From JAKAXG01 sp035702985 (GTDB lineage: Bacteria; Actinomycetota; Acidimicrobiia; Acidimicrobiales; Palsa-688): 25,114 nt of DNA. Where the stretch lies: contig DASSZD010000057.1 of the NCBI GenBank assembly GCA_035702985.1, positions 1 through 25,114 of the forward strand, given 5' to 3'. The notes below the pieces were generated by a model. It was not told the origin of the DNA and ran no database searches. It saw nothing but the letters and a program-made list of their open reading frames with translations. Shown piece by piece: positions 6,973-15,700 of this stretch. The first letter of the stretch is position 1, and each line of letters starts with the position of its first letter. Made by a program: the position numbers and the translations under genes.

Positions 6973-9507
6973 ATGCCCCGACTCGGCGACTACCTGCCCC
7001 CCCGGCCCGGGGAGCTGGCCGGCTCCACCGCCCTGGAGCGGTTCCTGGACTGGGCTTCGGAGCGGGGCCTCACCCTGTACCCGGCCCAGGAGGAGGCGCT
7101 GCTGGAGGCCATGGCCGGCAACCACGTGATAGTCACCACCCCCACCGGGTCGGGCAAGAGCCTCATCGCCCTGGGCGCCCACTTCGCGGCGATCTGCGAG
7201 GGCCGGCGCACCTGGTACACCGCCCCGATCAAGGCCCTCGTCAGCGAGAAGTTCTTCGACCTGGTGGCCGAGCTGGGCGCCGACCGGGTGGGGATGGCCA
7301 CCGGCGACGCCGTCGTCAACCGGGACGCCCCGGTGATCTGCGCCACCGCCGAGATCCTGGCCAACCTGGCGCTGCGCGACGGCGGCTCGGCCGCCGCCGA
7401 TCAGGTGGTGATGGACGAATTCCACTTCTACGCCGATCCCGACCGGGGCTGGGCGTGGCAGGTGCCGCTGCTCGAGATGCGCCGCAGCCAGTTCCTGCTG
7501 ATGTCCGCCACCCTCGGCGACACCCGGGGGTTCGCCGCCGACCTGAAGCGGCGCACCGGGCGGGACGTGGCCGTGGTCAGCTCCGCCACCCGGCCGGTGC
7601 CGCTCGACTACACCTACTCCCGCACCCCGCTGCACGAGACCGTCGAGGAGCTGCTGGCCGCCGGAAAGGCCCCCATATACGTCGTGCACTTCACCCAGAA
7701 GGACGCGGTGGCCCGGGCCCAGGCGCTCACCTCCATGGCCGTCGCCAGCCGGGCGGAGCGGGACCTGATCGGTGAAGCCATCCGGGGGTTCCGGTTCTCG
7801 GCCGGGTTCGGCCAGAGCCTGTCCCGGTTCGTGCGGGCCGGTATCGGGGTGCACCACGCCGGGATGCTGCCCCGCTACCGGCGGCTGGTGGAACGCCTGG
7901 CCCAGGCCGGTCTGCTCAAGGTCATCTGCGGCACCGACACCCTCGGGGTGGGCATCAACGTGCCCATCCGCACCGTCGTGCTGACCGGCCTGTCCAAATA
8001 CGACGGCACCACCTCCCGCCGCCTCACCGCCCGGGAGTTCCACCAGATCGCCGGGCGGGCCGGGCGGGCCGGCTTCGACACCGAGGGATCGGTGGTGGTG
8101 CAGGCCCCCGAGCACGTGATCGACAACGAGCGGGCCCTGGCCAAGGCCGGCGACGACCCCAAGAAGCGGCGCAAGGTGGTCCGCTCCCAGCCGCCCCGGG
8201 GGTTCGTGGCGTGGAGCGAGGACACCTACAACAAGCTGCGGGTGGCCCCCCCGGAGCCGCTCGGATCGAGCTTCAAGGTCACCCACACCATGCTGCTCAG
8301 CGTCCTGGACCGGCCCGGGGACGGCTGCGCCGACCTGAAGGTGCTCCTGACCGACAACCACGAGCCCCGCCGGGCCCAGCGCCGCCACATCCGGGCCGCC
8401 ATCGCCATGTACCGGTCGCTGATCGCGGCCGGGGCCCTGGAACGCCTGGACGAGCCGGACGAGTCGGGCCGGCGGGTGCGGGTGACGCTGGACCTGCAGC
8501 AGGATTTCGCCCTCAACCAGCCCCTGTCACCGTTCGTGCTCGACACCCTGCCCCGCCTCGACCGGGGCGACCCGACGTGGCCGCTGGACGTGCTGAGCGT
8601 GGTGGAGGCGACCATGGAGAACCCCGGCCCGGTTCTGGCCGCCCAGCTGGACCGCCTGCGGGCCGAGACGGTGGCCCGGCTGAAGGCCGAGGGGGTCGAG
8701 TACGAGCAGCGTATGGCCGTGCTCGAGACCCTGACGTGGCCCAAGCCTCTGGGCGACGAGCTGTACGAGCTGTTCGACCGTTACCGGCTGGTCCACCCGT
8801 GGGCGGCCGATCACAACATCAAGCCCAAGGCGGTAGCCCGCGACATGTGGGAGCGGTCGATGGGTTTCGCCGACTACGTGGCCCTCTACGGCCTGGCCCG
8901 GGTGGAGGGCCTGCTGCTGCGCTACCTGTCGGACACCTACCGGGGGCTGGTGCAGTCCATCCCCGAGGACATGAAGACCGACGAGCTGGTCGACCTGACC
9001 GAATGGCTGGGGGAACTGGTCCGCCAGGTCGACTCCAGCCTGATCGACGAGTGGGAGGCGTTGAACCGGCCGGCCCAGGATCTGGAAAAAGGGCGGGCCG
9101 TGGCCCGGCCCGAGCCGGCGGATCAGGCTCCGCCTCCTCTCACCTCGAACGGGCGGGCCTTCCGGGTCATGGTCCGCAACGCGGCGTTCCGCCGGGTGGA
9201 GCTGCTGGCCCGCCGGGACTACCCGGCCCTGGCGGCGCTGGAGGCGCCGGGCGGCTGGGACTCCTCCGACTGGCGGGACCGGGCCCAGGAGTACTTCGCC
9301 GAGCACGAGAGCATCGGCATCGGCCCGGCGGCCCGGGGCGCCGACCGGTTCGTGGTCGACGACGGCGGCCGGCGGTGGCTGGTCAGCCAGATCCTCGACG
9401 ACCCGGCCGGCTGGGCCGAGTGGACCCTGGTGCTGAGCGTCGATCTGGACGCCTCCGACCAGGCCGGTGAGCCGGTCATACGGACCGAGGCGCTGAAGAG
9501 ACAGTAG
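6973..9507 (+). CDS. DEAD/DEAH-box superfamily 2 helicase with DUF3516 C-terminus
   Basis: An 844-aa ATP-dependent nucleic-acid helicase. The motifs in order are a Q-like segment YPAQEEAL (36-43), Walker A TTPTGSGKS (55-63), TAPIKALVSEKF (83-94), motif II DEFH (148-151), motif III SAT (178-180), HHAGMLPRYRRLVE (294-307), GTDTLGVGINVP (320-331) and motif VI QIAGRAGRAG (358-367). The rest, about 450 residues, matches the DUF3516 extension typical of actinobacterial helicases related to the Ski2/HelY group. DEFH replaces the more common DExH and DEVH forms. RNA processing or DNA repair is possible, and the substrate is not known. The ATG at 6973 begins MPRLGDYLPP, which fits the family start. 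The frame stays open far upstream, but that part is only a shadow of the preceding genes. The methyltransferase starts 34 bp downstream. Confidence 0.9.
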   Translation: MPRLGDYLPPRPGELAGSTALERFLDWASERGLTLYPAQEEALLEAMAGNHVIVTTPTGSGKSLIALGAHFAAICEGRRTWYTAPIKALVSEKFFDLVAELGADRVGMATGDAVVNRDAPVICATAEILANLALRDGGSAAADQVVMDEFHFYADPDRGWAWQVPLLEMRRSQFLLMSATLGDTRGFAADLKRRTGRDVAVVSSATRPVPLDYTYSRTPLHETVEELLAAGKAPIYVVHFTQKDAVARAQALTSMAVASRAERDLIGEAIRGFRFSAGFGQSLSRFVRAGIGVHHAGMLPRYRRLVERLAQAGLLKVICGTDTLGVGINVPIRTVVLTGLSKYDGTTSRRLTAREFHQIAGRAGRAGFDTEGSVVVQAPEHVIDNERALAKAGDDPKKRRKVVRSQPPRGFVAWSEDTYNKLRVAPPEPLGSSFKVTHTMLLSVLDRPGDGCADLKVLLTDNHEPRRAQRRHIRAAIAMYRSLIAAGALERLDEPDESGRRVRVTLDLQQDFALNQPLSPFVLDTLPRLDRGDPTWPLDVLSVVEATMENPGPVLAAQLDRLRAETVARLKAEGVEYEQRMAVLETLTWPKPLGDELYELFDRYRLVHPWAADHNIKPKAVARDMWERSMGFADYVALYGLARVEGLLLRYLSDTYRGLVQSIPEDMKTDELVDLTEWLGELVRQVDSSLIDEWEALNRPAQDLEKGRAVARPEPADQAPPPLTSNGRAFRVMVRNAAFRRVELLARRDYPALAALEAPGGWDSSDWRDRAQEYFAEHESIGIGPAARGADRFVVDDGGRRWLVSQILDDPAGWAEWTLVLSVDLDASDQAGEPVIRTEALKRQ

Positions 9508-9541
9508 GAACGGTCGCCCCGGCGGTGGTAGGCACTGGGCC

Positions 9542-10627
9542 GTGACCGACGATCCCAACCGGGCCGTGACCGAGGACCAGGTCCGGCTGTTCGCCTTCCG
9601 GGTCTGGAACTACAAGCAGGGCGAGGTGGTGTCGCTGATGATCCACCTGGGGGACCGGCTGGGCCTGTACCGGGCCCTGAACGGCGCCGGCCCGGTGACC
9701 GCCGCCGAGCTGGCCGGGCGCACCGACCTCCAGGCCCGATGGGTGCTCGAGTGGTTGAGGGGCCAGGCGGCGGCCGGGCTGGTGGAGACCACGGACGGGG
9801 AGACGTTCCGCCTGGCGCCTGAGGCGGTCCCGGTGCTGGCCGACGAGACCGGCAGCCTGTGGTTCGCGGCCGGGGCGTTTCAGGGCGGCGTGGCCTCCCC
9901 CGACGTGGTCGAGCGTCTGGCCGACGCCTTCCGCACCGGGGTGGGGCTGACCTACGACGATCTGGGCCCGTCGGCGGCCCACGGCGTGGAGCGCATGCTC
10001 GGCCCCTGGACCCGCCAGGCGCTGGTCCCGTTGATCCTGCCGGCGCTGGACGGCGTGGTCGGCCGCTTGGAGCGGGGCGCCGCGGTGGCCGACGTGGGCT
10101 GCGGGTCAGGGGTGGCGGTAATGGCCATGGCCGAGGCCTTCCCCCACTCCTCCTTCGACGGCTACGACCCGTCCGAGCACGCCATCCGCCGGGCCCGGGC
10201 CAAGCAGGCCGAGGCTGGACTGGCCAACGCCTCGTTCCATCTCCGGGAGGCCGCCGAGCTGCCGGCCGCCCCCACCTACGACCTGGTCCTGACCCTGGAC
10301 TGCCTGCACGACATGCCCCGCCCGCAGGAAGCGGTGGCGGCCATCCGGCGGGCCATCGCCCCCCACGGGGTGTGGCTGATCAAGGAGATCCGCTCCAGCG
10401 GATCGTGGACCGAGAACCTCAAGAACCCGGTGCTGGCCATGATGTACGGCACCTCGGTGGCCACCTGCATGTCCTCGGCCCTGTCGGAGCCGGGCGGGGC
10501 CGGCCTGGGCACGCTGGGCCTGCACCGGGACCTGGCCGAGGAGATGTGCCAGGCGGCCGGGTTCACCAGCTTCCGGGTCCACGACTTCGACGACCCGGCC
10601 AACCTGTACTACGAAGTACGGCCCTAG
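9542..10627 (+). CDS. SAM-dependent class I methyltransferase, Rv2258c-like
   Basis: A 361-aa protein of two parts. An N-terminal winged-helix domain (about 25-95; VSLMIHLGDRLGLYRAL, TAAELAGRTDLQARWVLEWL) resembles the dimerisation domain of the Mycobacterium Rv2258c family. A Rossmann methyltransferase domain follows, with motif I VADVGCGSG (182-190), an acidic residue at the end of strand 2 (GYDPS, about 207-211), and the motif IV region TYDLVLTLDCLHDMPRPQEA. The substrate is unknown, and relatives are only broadly annotated. The start is GTG at 9542, 34 bp behind the helicase, so co-transcription is likely. The stop TAG lies in a CTAG shared with the stop of the opposing membrane-protein gene. 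Confidence 0.88.
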   Translation: MTDDPNRAVTEDQVRLFAFRVWNYKQGEVVSLMIHLGDRLGLYRALNGAGPVTAAELAGRTDLQARWVLEWLRGQAAAGLVETTDGETFRLAPEAVPVLADETGSLWFAAGAFQGGVASPDVVERLADAFRTGVGLTYDDLGPSAAHGVERMLGPWTRQALVPLILPALDGVVGRLERGAAVADVGCGSGVAVMAMAEAFPHSSFDGYDPSEHAIRRARAKQAEAGLANASFHLREAAELPAAPTYDLVLTLDCLHDMPRPQEAVAAIRRAIAPHGVWLIKEIRSSGSWTENLKNPVLAMMYGTSVATCMSSALSEPGGAGLGTLGLHRDLAEEMCQAAGFTSFRVHDFDDPANLYYEVRP

Positions 10628-11151
10628 GCACCCCGGCGGCGCCGGGAGGACCAGGCCCAGACGAGCGCCACCGCCCCCAGCACCGCCGCCGCCCCCACGG
10701 CGATGGCGGCCAGGTAGGCCGTCCAACCCTGCGGACCGGGTGGGCGCCGGACCGACAGCAGGTCCGGGCGGCCCGGTACGGCCACCGCCTGCACCACCTG
10801 GCCGTGCTCGAGCAGGCTGCGGTTGCCCCCGATGACCGCCTCGTAGGACCGGCCGGCGAGCGAGTAGCTGCCGTGACACTGCCAGTACTCGATGGACATG
10901 CCTACGCCGGAACCGATGCCGAGGCAGCGGGTCACGGTCACCGGCACCGGCACCCCCCGGTGGGCCTGCAGGGCCCGGCGGGAGTTGTCGCGTGCCGCGC
11001 CGACCGCCAGCCCGATGCTGAGCGCGGCCATGCCGCACACGGCCAGGACGGCGACGACGCGCAGCAGCCGCCGGCCGTCCACCCCGATCCCACCGCCGCC
11101 GCGTATGTAGCCTCGCTGCTCCTGGGGTCGGGCGGGCGGGTCGGCGGCCAT
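10624..11151 (-). CDS. Two-helix membrane protein, DUF3592-like
   Basis: A 175-aa protein with transmembrane helices at about 29-51 and 142-167, and between them a domain of about 90 residues predicted to lie outside the membrane. That domain begins VPVPVTVTRCLG and contains two cysteines (C76, C92) that could form a disulphide, plus RSYEAVIGGNRSLLEHGQVV and VPGRPDLLSVRRP. This layout resembles DUF3592 proteins, whose function is unknown. A basic tail (RRRR) follows the last helix, suggesting a cytoplasmic C-terminus. The ATG at 11151 has only a weak ribosome-binding site, and an in-frame GTG at codon 24 is an alternative. The gene ends tail to tail with the methyltransferase gene, sharing the 4-bp palindrome CTAG for both stops, and diverges from the permease gene. 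Confidence 0.7.
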   Translation of the reverse strand: MAADPPARPQEQRGYIRGGGGIGVDGRRLLRVVAVLAVCGMAALSIGLAVGAARDNSRRALQAHRGVPVPVTVTRCLGIGSGVGMSIEYWQCHGSYSLAGRSYEAVIGGNRSLLEHGQVVQAVAVPGRPDLLSVRRPPGPQGWTAYLAAIAVGAAAVLGAVALVWAWSSRRRRGA

Positions 11152-11248
11152 CCGGGCCGAGTCTAGGAGTGCCGCCGGCCCTACCCCTGGTAGCCTTTCG
11201 CTTCCCCCGGGACGGACCCGGCGACGGTGGCCTCAGGAAGAATCAGGC

Positions 11249-12727
11249 GTGGCTCAGCAGACAGACGAGGCTGTATACGAGGCTTTCAAGGTCGAGCAGC
11301 ACGGCGTCGACCTGATCCCCGCCGACGAGCGGCACATGACCCCGTCCGGGCTGTTCTGGCTGTGGGCGGGGGGGATCTGGAACGTCGAGTTCCTGGTCTA
11401 CGGCGCCCTCATCATGAGCTTCGGGCTGTCGTTCGGCCAGGCCGTGCTGGCCATCCTGGTGGGCAACGTCTTCTACTTCTTCCTGGGGCTCCTCAGCCTC
11501 CAGGGACCCACCACCGGCACCACCGCCCTGATGGTCAGCCGGGCGCCGTTCGGGCAGAACGGCAACCGGCTGGTCGCCCTGTTCAACTGGATCACCCAGG
11601 TGGGCTTCGAGGTGGAGGGCCTGGCGCTGATCGTGCTGGTCACGGTGCAGATGTTCAATCGGGGCGGGGTGCACACCTCGACCACGCTGAAGGCGGCCAT
11701 CATCGTGGTGGCGGTGGCCATCCAGTTCGTGGTTCCGTTCCTCGGCCACGCCACCATCACCACCGTCCTGCGCTGGCTGTCCATCGTGTTCATCGTCCTG
11801 TTCGCGGTCATGGCCGTTCTGGTGGTGCCGCACGTGAACCTGGCCCGCGTCCACCAGCACGCCTCCTGGGCGGACTGGACCACGGCGCTGGTACTGCTGG
11901 TGTCGGCCGGCGGCCTGGGCTGGACCGAGAACGGCAACGACTACTCCCGCTACCTCCCTGCGGATACGCCCAAGGCCAGGACCTTCTGGGCGGCCACCCT
12001 CGGCGGCGCCATACCGTCCATCGCCCTGGAGCTGCTGGGCGCCGCCGCCTTCGTGGTGAGCCCCACCCTGGAGAAGCTTCAGGGGCCCCAGACGGCCCAG
12101 GTGATCAACGCCCTGCCCACGTCGTTCGCCTCGTGGTTCTTCTGGCCGTTCCTGGTCCTGGCCATCCCGCAGCTGTTCGCCATCAACACCCTGGACCTGT
12201 ACTCCTCCGGGGTCACCCTGCAGGCGCTCGGGGCCCCGGTCAAGCGGTGGGGGGCGGTGGTCATAGACACCATCGTGGCCGGCATCGTCACCGCCATCGT
12301 CATATTCAGCGGCAACTTCGTGGCCGACCTGGCGGGCTTCTTGAACTACATCGTCATCTGGCTGGCCCCCTGGTTCGGGGTGATGCTGGTGGACTACCTG
12401 CTGCGGCGGGGCTGCTACCACGCCCCCTCGCTCGTCACCCGGACCGGCGGCGTCTACTGGCGCAACGGCGGGGTCAACTGGCGGGCCCTGGTGGCGTTGA
12501 TCGTCGGCGGGGTGGCCGCGCTGATGTGGACCAACGCCCTCTACAACAACCCGTCGTACATCGGCCCCATCTCCGACCGGACCGGGGGCGCCGATCTCAG
12601 CTGGGTGATGGGCATCATCGTCGGCGGGGCGCTGTACGCCCTGCTGGCGGCCCGCAGTATCCGCCGCGAGGTGGAACAGACCGGCGCCCGCCCGGCCGTG
12701 GCGGGGCTGGTCCTGGACCGGGCCTGA
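11249..12727 (+). CDS. NCS1-family permease (cytosine/purine/allantoin type)
   Basis: A 492-aa transporter with a hydrophilic N-terminus of about 35 residues and about 12 hydrophobic segments. Family signatures are the first-helix region WLWAGGIWNVEF (38-48), RAPFGQNGN (99-107) and the motif DYSRYLP (231-237), which corresponds to the DYTRYLP of cytosine permeases. NCS1 members carry nucleobases, allantoin, hydantoins or thiamine precursors into the cell with protons or sodium. The substrate here cannot be told from the sequence. The start is GTG at 11249, with AGGAAG about 10 nt upstream. The BVMO-esterase gene follows 169 bp later on the same strand. The gap and lack of an obvious chemical link argue against a common job, but co-regulation is possible. 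Confidence 0.9.
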   Translation: MAQQTDEAVYEAFKVEQHGVDLIPADERHMTPSGLFWLWAGGIWNVEFLVYGALIMSFGLSFGQAVLAILVGNVFYFFLGLLSLQGPTTGTTALMVSRAPFGQNGNRLVALFNWITQVGFEVEGLALIVLVTVQMFNRGGVHTSTTLKAAIIVVAVAIQFVVPFLGHATITTVLRWLSIVFIVLFAVMAVLVVPHVNLARVHQHASWADWTTALVLLVSAGGLGWTENGNDYSRYLPADTPKARTFWAATLGGAIPSIALELLGAAAFVVSPTLEKLQGPQTAQVINALPTSFASWFFWPFLVLAIPQLFAINTLDLYSSGVTLQALGAPVKRWGAVVIDTIVAGIVTAIVIFSGNFVADLAGFLNYIVIWLAPWFGVMLVDYLLRRGCYHAPSLVTRTGGVYWRNGGVNWRALVALIVGGVAALMWTNALYNNPSYIGPISDRTGGADLSWVMGIIVGGALYALLAARSIRREVEQTGARPAVAGLVLDRA

Positions 12728-12896
12728 GCGGCCGCCGGCCGTCCCGGCACCCCCACGGATTCAGAGCACTGATATGGTGACGCCGGAGTACTGAACAGGC
12801 GTCGTTCCCGAGCCTGCGTCGCCGGCTGTGCCGGCGGGCCGGTCGGCCCGGGGGCCACGGGCACAACGCCGCTGGATGCCAAGGGGGGACCCTGGA

Positions 12897-15488
12897 GTGG
12901 TCACAAACGCACACATGTCGGACGTGACGCAGACGGACGTCGTGGTGGTGGGCGCCGGTTTCTCCGGTCTGTACCTGCTGTACCGGTTGCGCAAGCTGGG
13001 ATTCAGCGTCCGGGTCTTCGATCAGGCCGACGACGTCGGCGGCACCTGGTACTGGAACCGCTATCCCGGGGCCCGGTGCGACATCCCCACCACCGACTAC
13101 TCCTACAGCTTCGACCCGGAATTGGATGCCGAGTGGACCTGGTCGGAGAAGTACGCCACCCAACCGGAGATCCTCGCCTACCTGGGCCACGTGGCCGACC
13201 GCTACGACCTGCGCCGGGACATCACCTTCTCCACCCGGGTGGAATCGGCGAGGTGGGACGACCCGACCGGCCGCTGGCTGCTGATCACCGACGGAGGCGA
13301 GCAGCTCAGCTGCCAGTTCTACGTGATGGCCAGCGGCTGCCTGTCGCTGCCCAAGACGCCCGACATCGAGGGGGCGGCCCGCTTCCAGGGTGAGGTGTAC
13401 TTCACCGGCCGGTGGCCCCACGAGAAGGTGGACTTCACCGGCAAGCGGGTCGCGGTCATCGGCACCGGCTCGTCGGGCATCCAATCCATCCCCTTGATAG
13501 CCGCCGAGGCGGACAGCCTGACGGTGTTCCAGCGCACCCCCAACTTCTCGGTGCCCGCCCACAACGGGCCGGCCTCTGCCGAGCGGCTGGCGGCCCTGGC
13601 GGCCGATCGCGAGGGGTACCGGGAGTCAGCCCGTCGGTCCAGAGGGGGCGTGCCGGTCGAGATCAACGAGATCATGGGGGTCGCCGCCCCCGAGGAGGTG
13701 CGCCGGCAGCGCTTCGAGGACGCCTGGAACGCCGGGGAGCTGTTCGCCATCCTGGACGTGTTCGCCGACCAGGCCTTCAATCCGGCCTCCAACGAGATGG
13801 TGGCGGAGATGATCCGGGAGAGGATCCGCTCCATCGTCGACGACCCGGAGACGGCCGAGACGCTCTGCCCCAGGGACCACCCGTTCGGCACCAAGCGACC
13901 GTGCCTGGACACCAACTACTACGCCACTTTCAACCTGCCCCACGTGCGGCTGATCGACCTGCGCAAGCATCCGATCGCCACCATCACCGAGTCGGGCATC
14001 GACACCGTGGACGAGTCGCTGGAGTTCGACGCCATCGTGTTCGCCACCGGCTTCGACGCCATGACCGGCCCGATCGTGGCGGTGGACATCACCGGCCGCG
14101 ACGGGGTGACCCTGCGGGAGAAGTGGGCGGACGGCCCGTCCACGTACCTGGGCCTGACCACCACCGGGTTCCCCAACCTCTTCACCATCACCGGGCCGGG
14201 CAGCCCGTCGGTGCTGTCCAACATGGTGGTCTCGATCGAGCAGCACGTCGAGTGGGTATCGGACTGCCTGGCCCACATGCGGGACCGGGGCTTCGAGACG
14301 ATCGAGCCCACCCCGACCGCCGAGGACGGCTGGAACCAGCACGCCCAGGACTGCGCCGCCATAACCCTGTACCCGCGGGCCAACTCCTGGTACATGGGTG
14401 CCAACGTGCCGGGCAAGCCCCGGGTGTTCTACCCCTACATCGGTGGGGTCGACGCGTACCGGGCGGCGTGCGAGGAGGTGGCCGAGCGGGACTACCTGGG
14501 GTTCCGCCTGGCCGGCCCGGCCGGCACCTCCTGCCACGACGGGGTCATCCGCCAGATGCAGCCGGACGTGGCCGTGGTGCTCGACATCATGGCCGGCCTG
14601 GGTCTGCCCCCACTGGAGACCCTCCCGGTGCCGGAGGCCCGGGCGTTCATGGATGCCAGCGCCGCGGAGCGCCCGCCGGGGCCGGAGGTGGGAGAGATCG
14701 TGGACGGGGTGCTGCCCGGGCCGGCCGGGAACCTGGACTACCGGCTGTACCGCCCGGCGTCGCCCGGCCCCCACCCGCTGGTGGCCTACTTCCACGGCGG
14801 GGGCTGGGTGCTCGGCAGCCAGACGTCGGACGACCCTCTGTGCCGGGACCTGTGCGTGCGCTCCGACGCGGTGGTGGTGTCGGTCAACTACCGCCACGCC
14901 CCCGAGGACCGCTTCCCCGCCGCCGCCGACGACGCATTCGCGGCGGTGCAGTGGGTCGCCGCCAACGCCATCGAGCTGGGCGGCATACCCGGCCAGCTGG
15001 CGGTGGCCGGCTGGAGCGCCGGCGGCAACGTGGCCGCCGTCGCCTGCCAGCTGGCCCGCGACGCGGGCGGACCGGACATCGTGGGCCAGCTGCTGCTCGC
15101 ACCGGTCACCGACTGCGACTTCGACCGGCCCTCTTACCGGGAGAACGCCGACGGCTACGTGCTGACCAGGCCGCTCATGGACTGGTTCTGGGACCACTAC
15201 GCCGACCCCGCCGACCGGACCGACCCCAAGGCGTCACCGATCCGCGGTTCGCTCACCGGCCTCCCGCCGGCGGTGGTGGTGACCGCCGACTTCGACCCGC
15301 TGCGCGACGAGGGCCGGGCCTACGCCTCCGCCCTGGCCGATGCCGGGGTGCCGGTCCGCCACATCCGGGCCCGCGGTCACACCCACACCTCAGTGGGCAT
15401 GGTGGACATCGTGCTGTCGGGGGCGTTCGTCCGGGAGGAGATGGGCCAGGCCCTGCGCGACTTCTTCCACGCCGCCGTGCGGGCCTGA
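12897..15488 (+). CDS. Baeyer-Villiger monooxygenase fused to an HSL-family esterase
   Basis: One uninterrupted 863-aa frame joins two full enzymes. Residues 1-540 are a PAMO-like type I BVMO: FAD fold GAGFSG (19-24), GGTWYWNRYPGARCD, fingerprint FQGEVYFTGRWP (163-174), NADPH fold GTGSSG, the catalytic arginine in GTKRP, and ATGFDAMTG. The usual His of the fingerprint is Phe169. From about residue 550 (MQPDVAVVLDIMAGLGLPPLE) an HSL/family IV alpha/beta hydrolase begins with its own cap region: oxyanion HGGG (633-636), nucleophile Ser707 in GWSAGG, Asp800 in DPLRDEG, and His828 or His830. Together they could oxidise a ketone to an ester and hydrolyse it. The substrate is unknown. The GTG at 12897 follows GGGGGG at 8-nt spacing. 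ATG at 12915 is an alternative, and the frame is open from a GTG at 12828. Confidence 0.93.
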   Translation: MVTNAHMSDVTQTDVVVVGAGFSGLYLLYRLRKLGFSVRVFDQADDVGGTWYWNRYPGARCDIPTTDYSYSFDPELDAEWTWSEKYATQPEILAYLGHVADRYDLRRDITFSTRVESARWDDPTGRWLLITDGGEQLSCQFYVMASGCLSLPKTPDIEGAARFQGEVYFTGRWPHEKVDFTGKRVAVIGTGSSGIQSIPLIAAEADSLTVFQRTPNFSVPAHNGPASAERLAALAADREGYRESARRSRGGVPVEINEIMGVAAPEEVRRQRFEDAWNAGELFAILDVFADQAFNPASNEMVAEMIRERIRSIVDDPETAETLCPRDHPFGTKRPCLDTNYYATFNLPHVRLIDLRKHPIATITESGIDTVDESLEFDAIVFATGFDAMTGPIVAVDITGRDGVTLREKWADGPSTYLGLTTTGFPNLFTITGPGSPSVLSNMVVSIEQHVEWVSDCLAHMRDRGFETIEPTPTAEDGWNQHAQDCAAITLYPRANSWYMGANVPGKPRVFYPYIGGVDAYRAACEEVAERDYLGFRLAGPAGTSCHDGVIRQMQPDVAVVLDIMAGLGLPPLETLPVPEARAFMDASAAERPPGPEVGEIVDGVLPGPAGNLDYRLYRPASPGPHPLVAYFHGGGWVLGSQTSDDPLCRDLCVRSDAVVVSVNYRHAPEDRFPAAADDAFAAVQWVAANAIELGGIPGQLAVAGWSAGGNVAAVACQLARDAGGPDIVGQLLLAPVTDCDFDRPSYRENADGYVLTRPLMDWFWDHYADPADRTDPKASPIRGSLTGLPPAVVVTADFDPLRDEGRAYASALADAGVPVRHIRARGHTHTSVGMVDIVLSGAFVREEMGQALRDFFHAAVRA

Positions 15489-15507
15489 CGCCAGCCGGCC
15501 GGCGCTG

Positions 15508-15683
15508 CCGGTCGGATGGCGTCGGCGGCTCGAGGGGCGGCGTCGCCCCCCAACTGGTGACACAACTGCGAACCGGTGACAGAAACCGACATGTCATGTC
15601 GATTCCTGTCCCCAGAACGCGTATCTGTCACCAGTTGCCCACGCAACCATTCACGGCCAGACCCAACCGGCCCGGGCCAGGCC
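15508..15683. repeat. 193-bp-period tandem duplication, copy 1
   Basis: First copy of a unit repeated once at a 193-bp period. About 176 bp align with copy 2 (15701-15876), with only four differences seen by eye. It begins 20 bp after the stop of the BVMO-esterase gene and contains the 87-bp dyad at 15551-15637. No open frame in it resembles a known protein. The near identity implies a recent duplication or active homogenisation. Confidence 0.9.
15551..15637. repeat. 87-bp dyad with four GGTGACA half-sites (copy 1)
   Basis: Two 43-nt arms around position 15594 match at 33 of 43 positions. The outer 12 bp (CAACTGGTGACA with TGTCACCAGTTG) pair perfectly and the centre is CATG-T-CATG. Four half-sites lie at 15556 and 15575 (GGTGACA), 15607 (TGTCCCC, one base off) and 15626 (TGTCACC), with 19-bp spacing on each side. 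It could fold into a long hairpin, stop BVMO transcription, bind a regulator, or be the remnant of a mobile element. None of these is proven. Confidence 0.85.
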
Positions 15684-15700
15684 CGACGGGCACCCGCCAG

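Noticed and set aside
12820..12836. 7-bp hairpin with 3-nt loop in the leader of the BVMO gene
   Set aside because: Small GC stem without T tract or partner structure; no support for a terminator or riboswitch.
14500..14560. Frameshift or misassembly creating the BVMO-esterase fusion
   Set aside because: The frame is continuous, both domains are intact with the usual start region of the esterase, and the junction has no repeat or homopolymer. Only independent reads could fully exclude it.
13626..15197. 523-aa minus-strand open frame inside the BVMO-esterase gene
   Set aside because: Shadow frame with no motifs. The plus strand has two complete enzyme domains.
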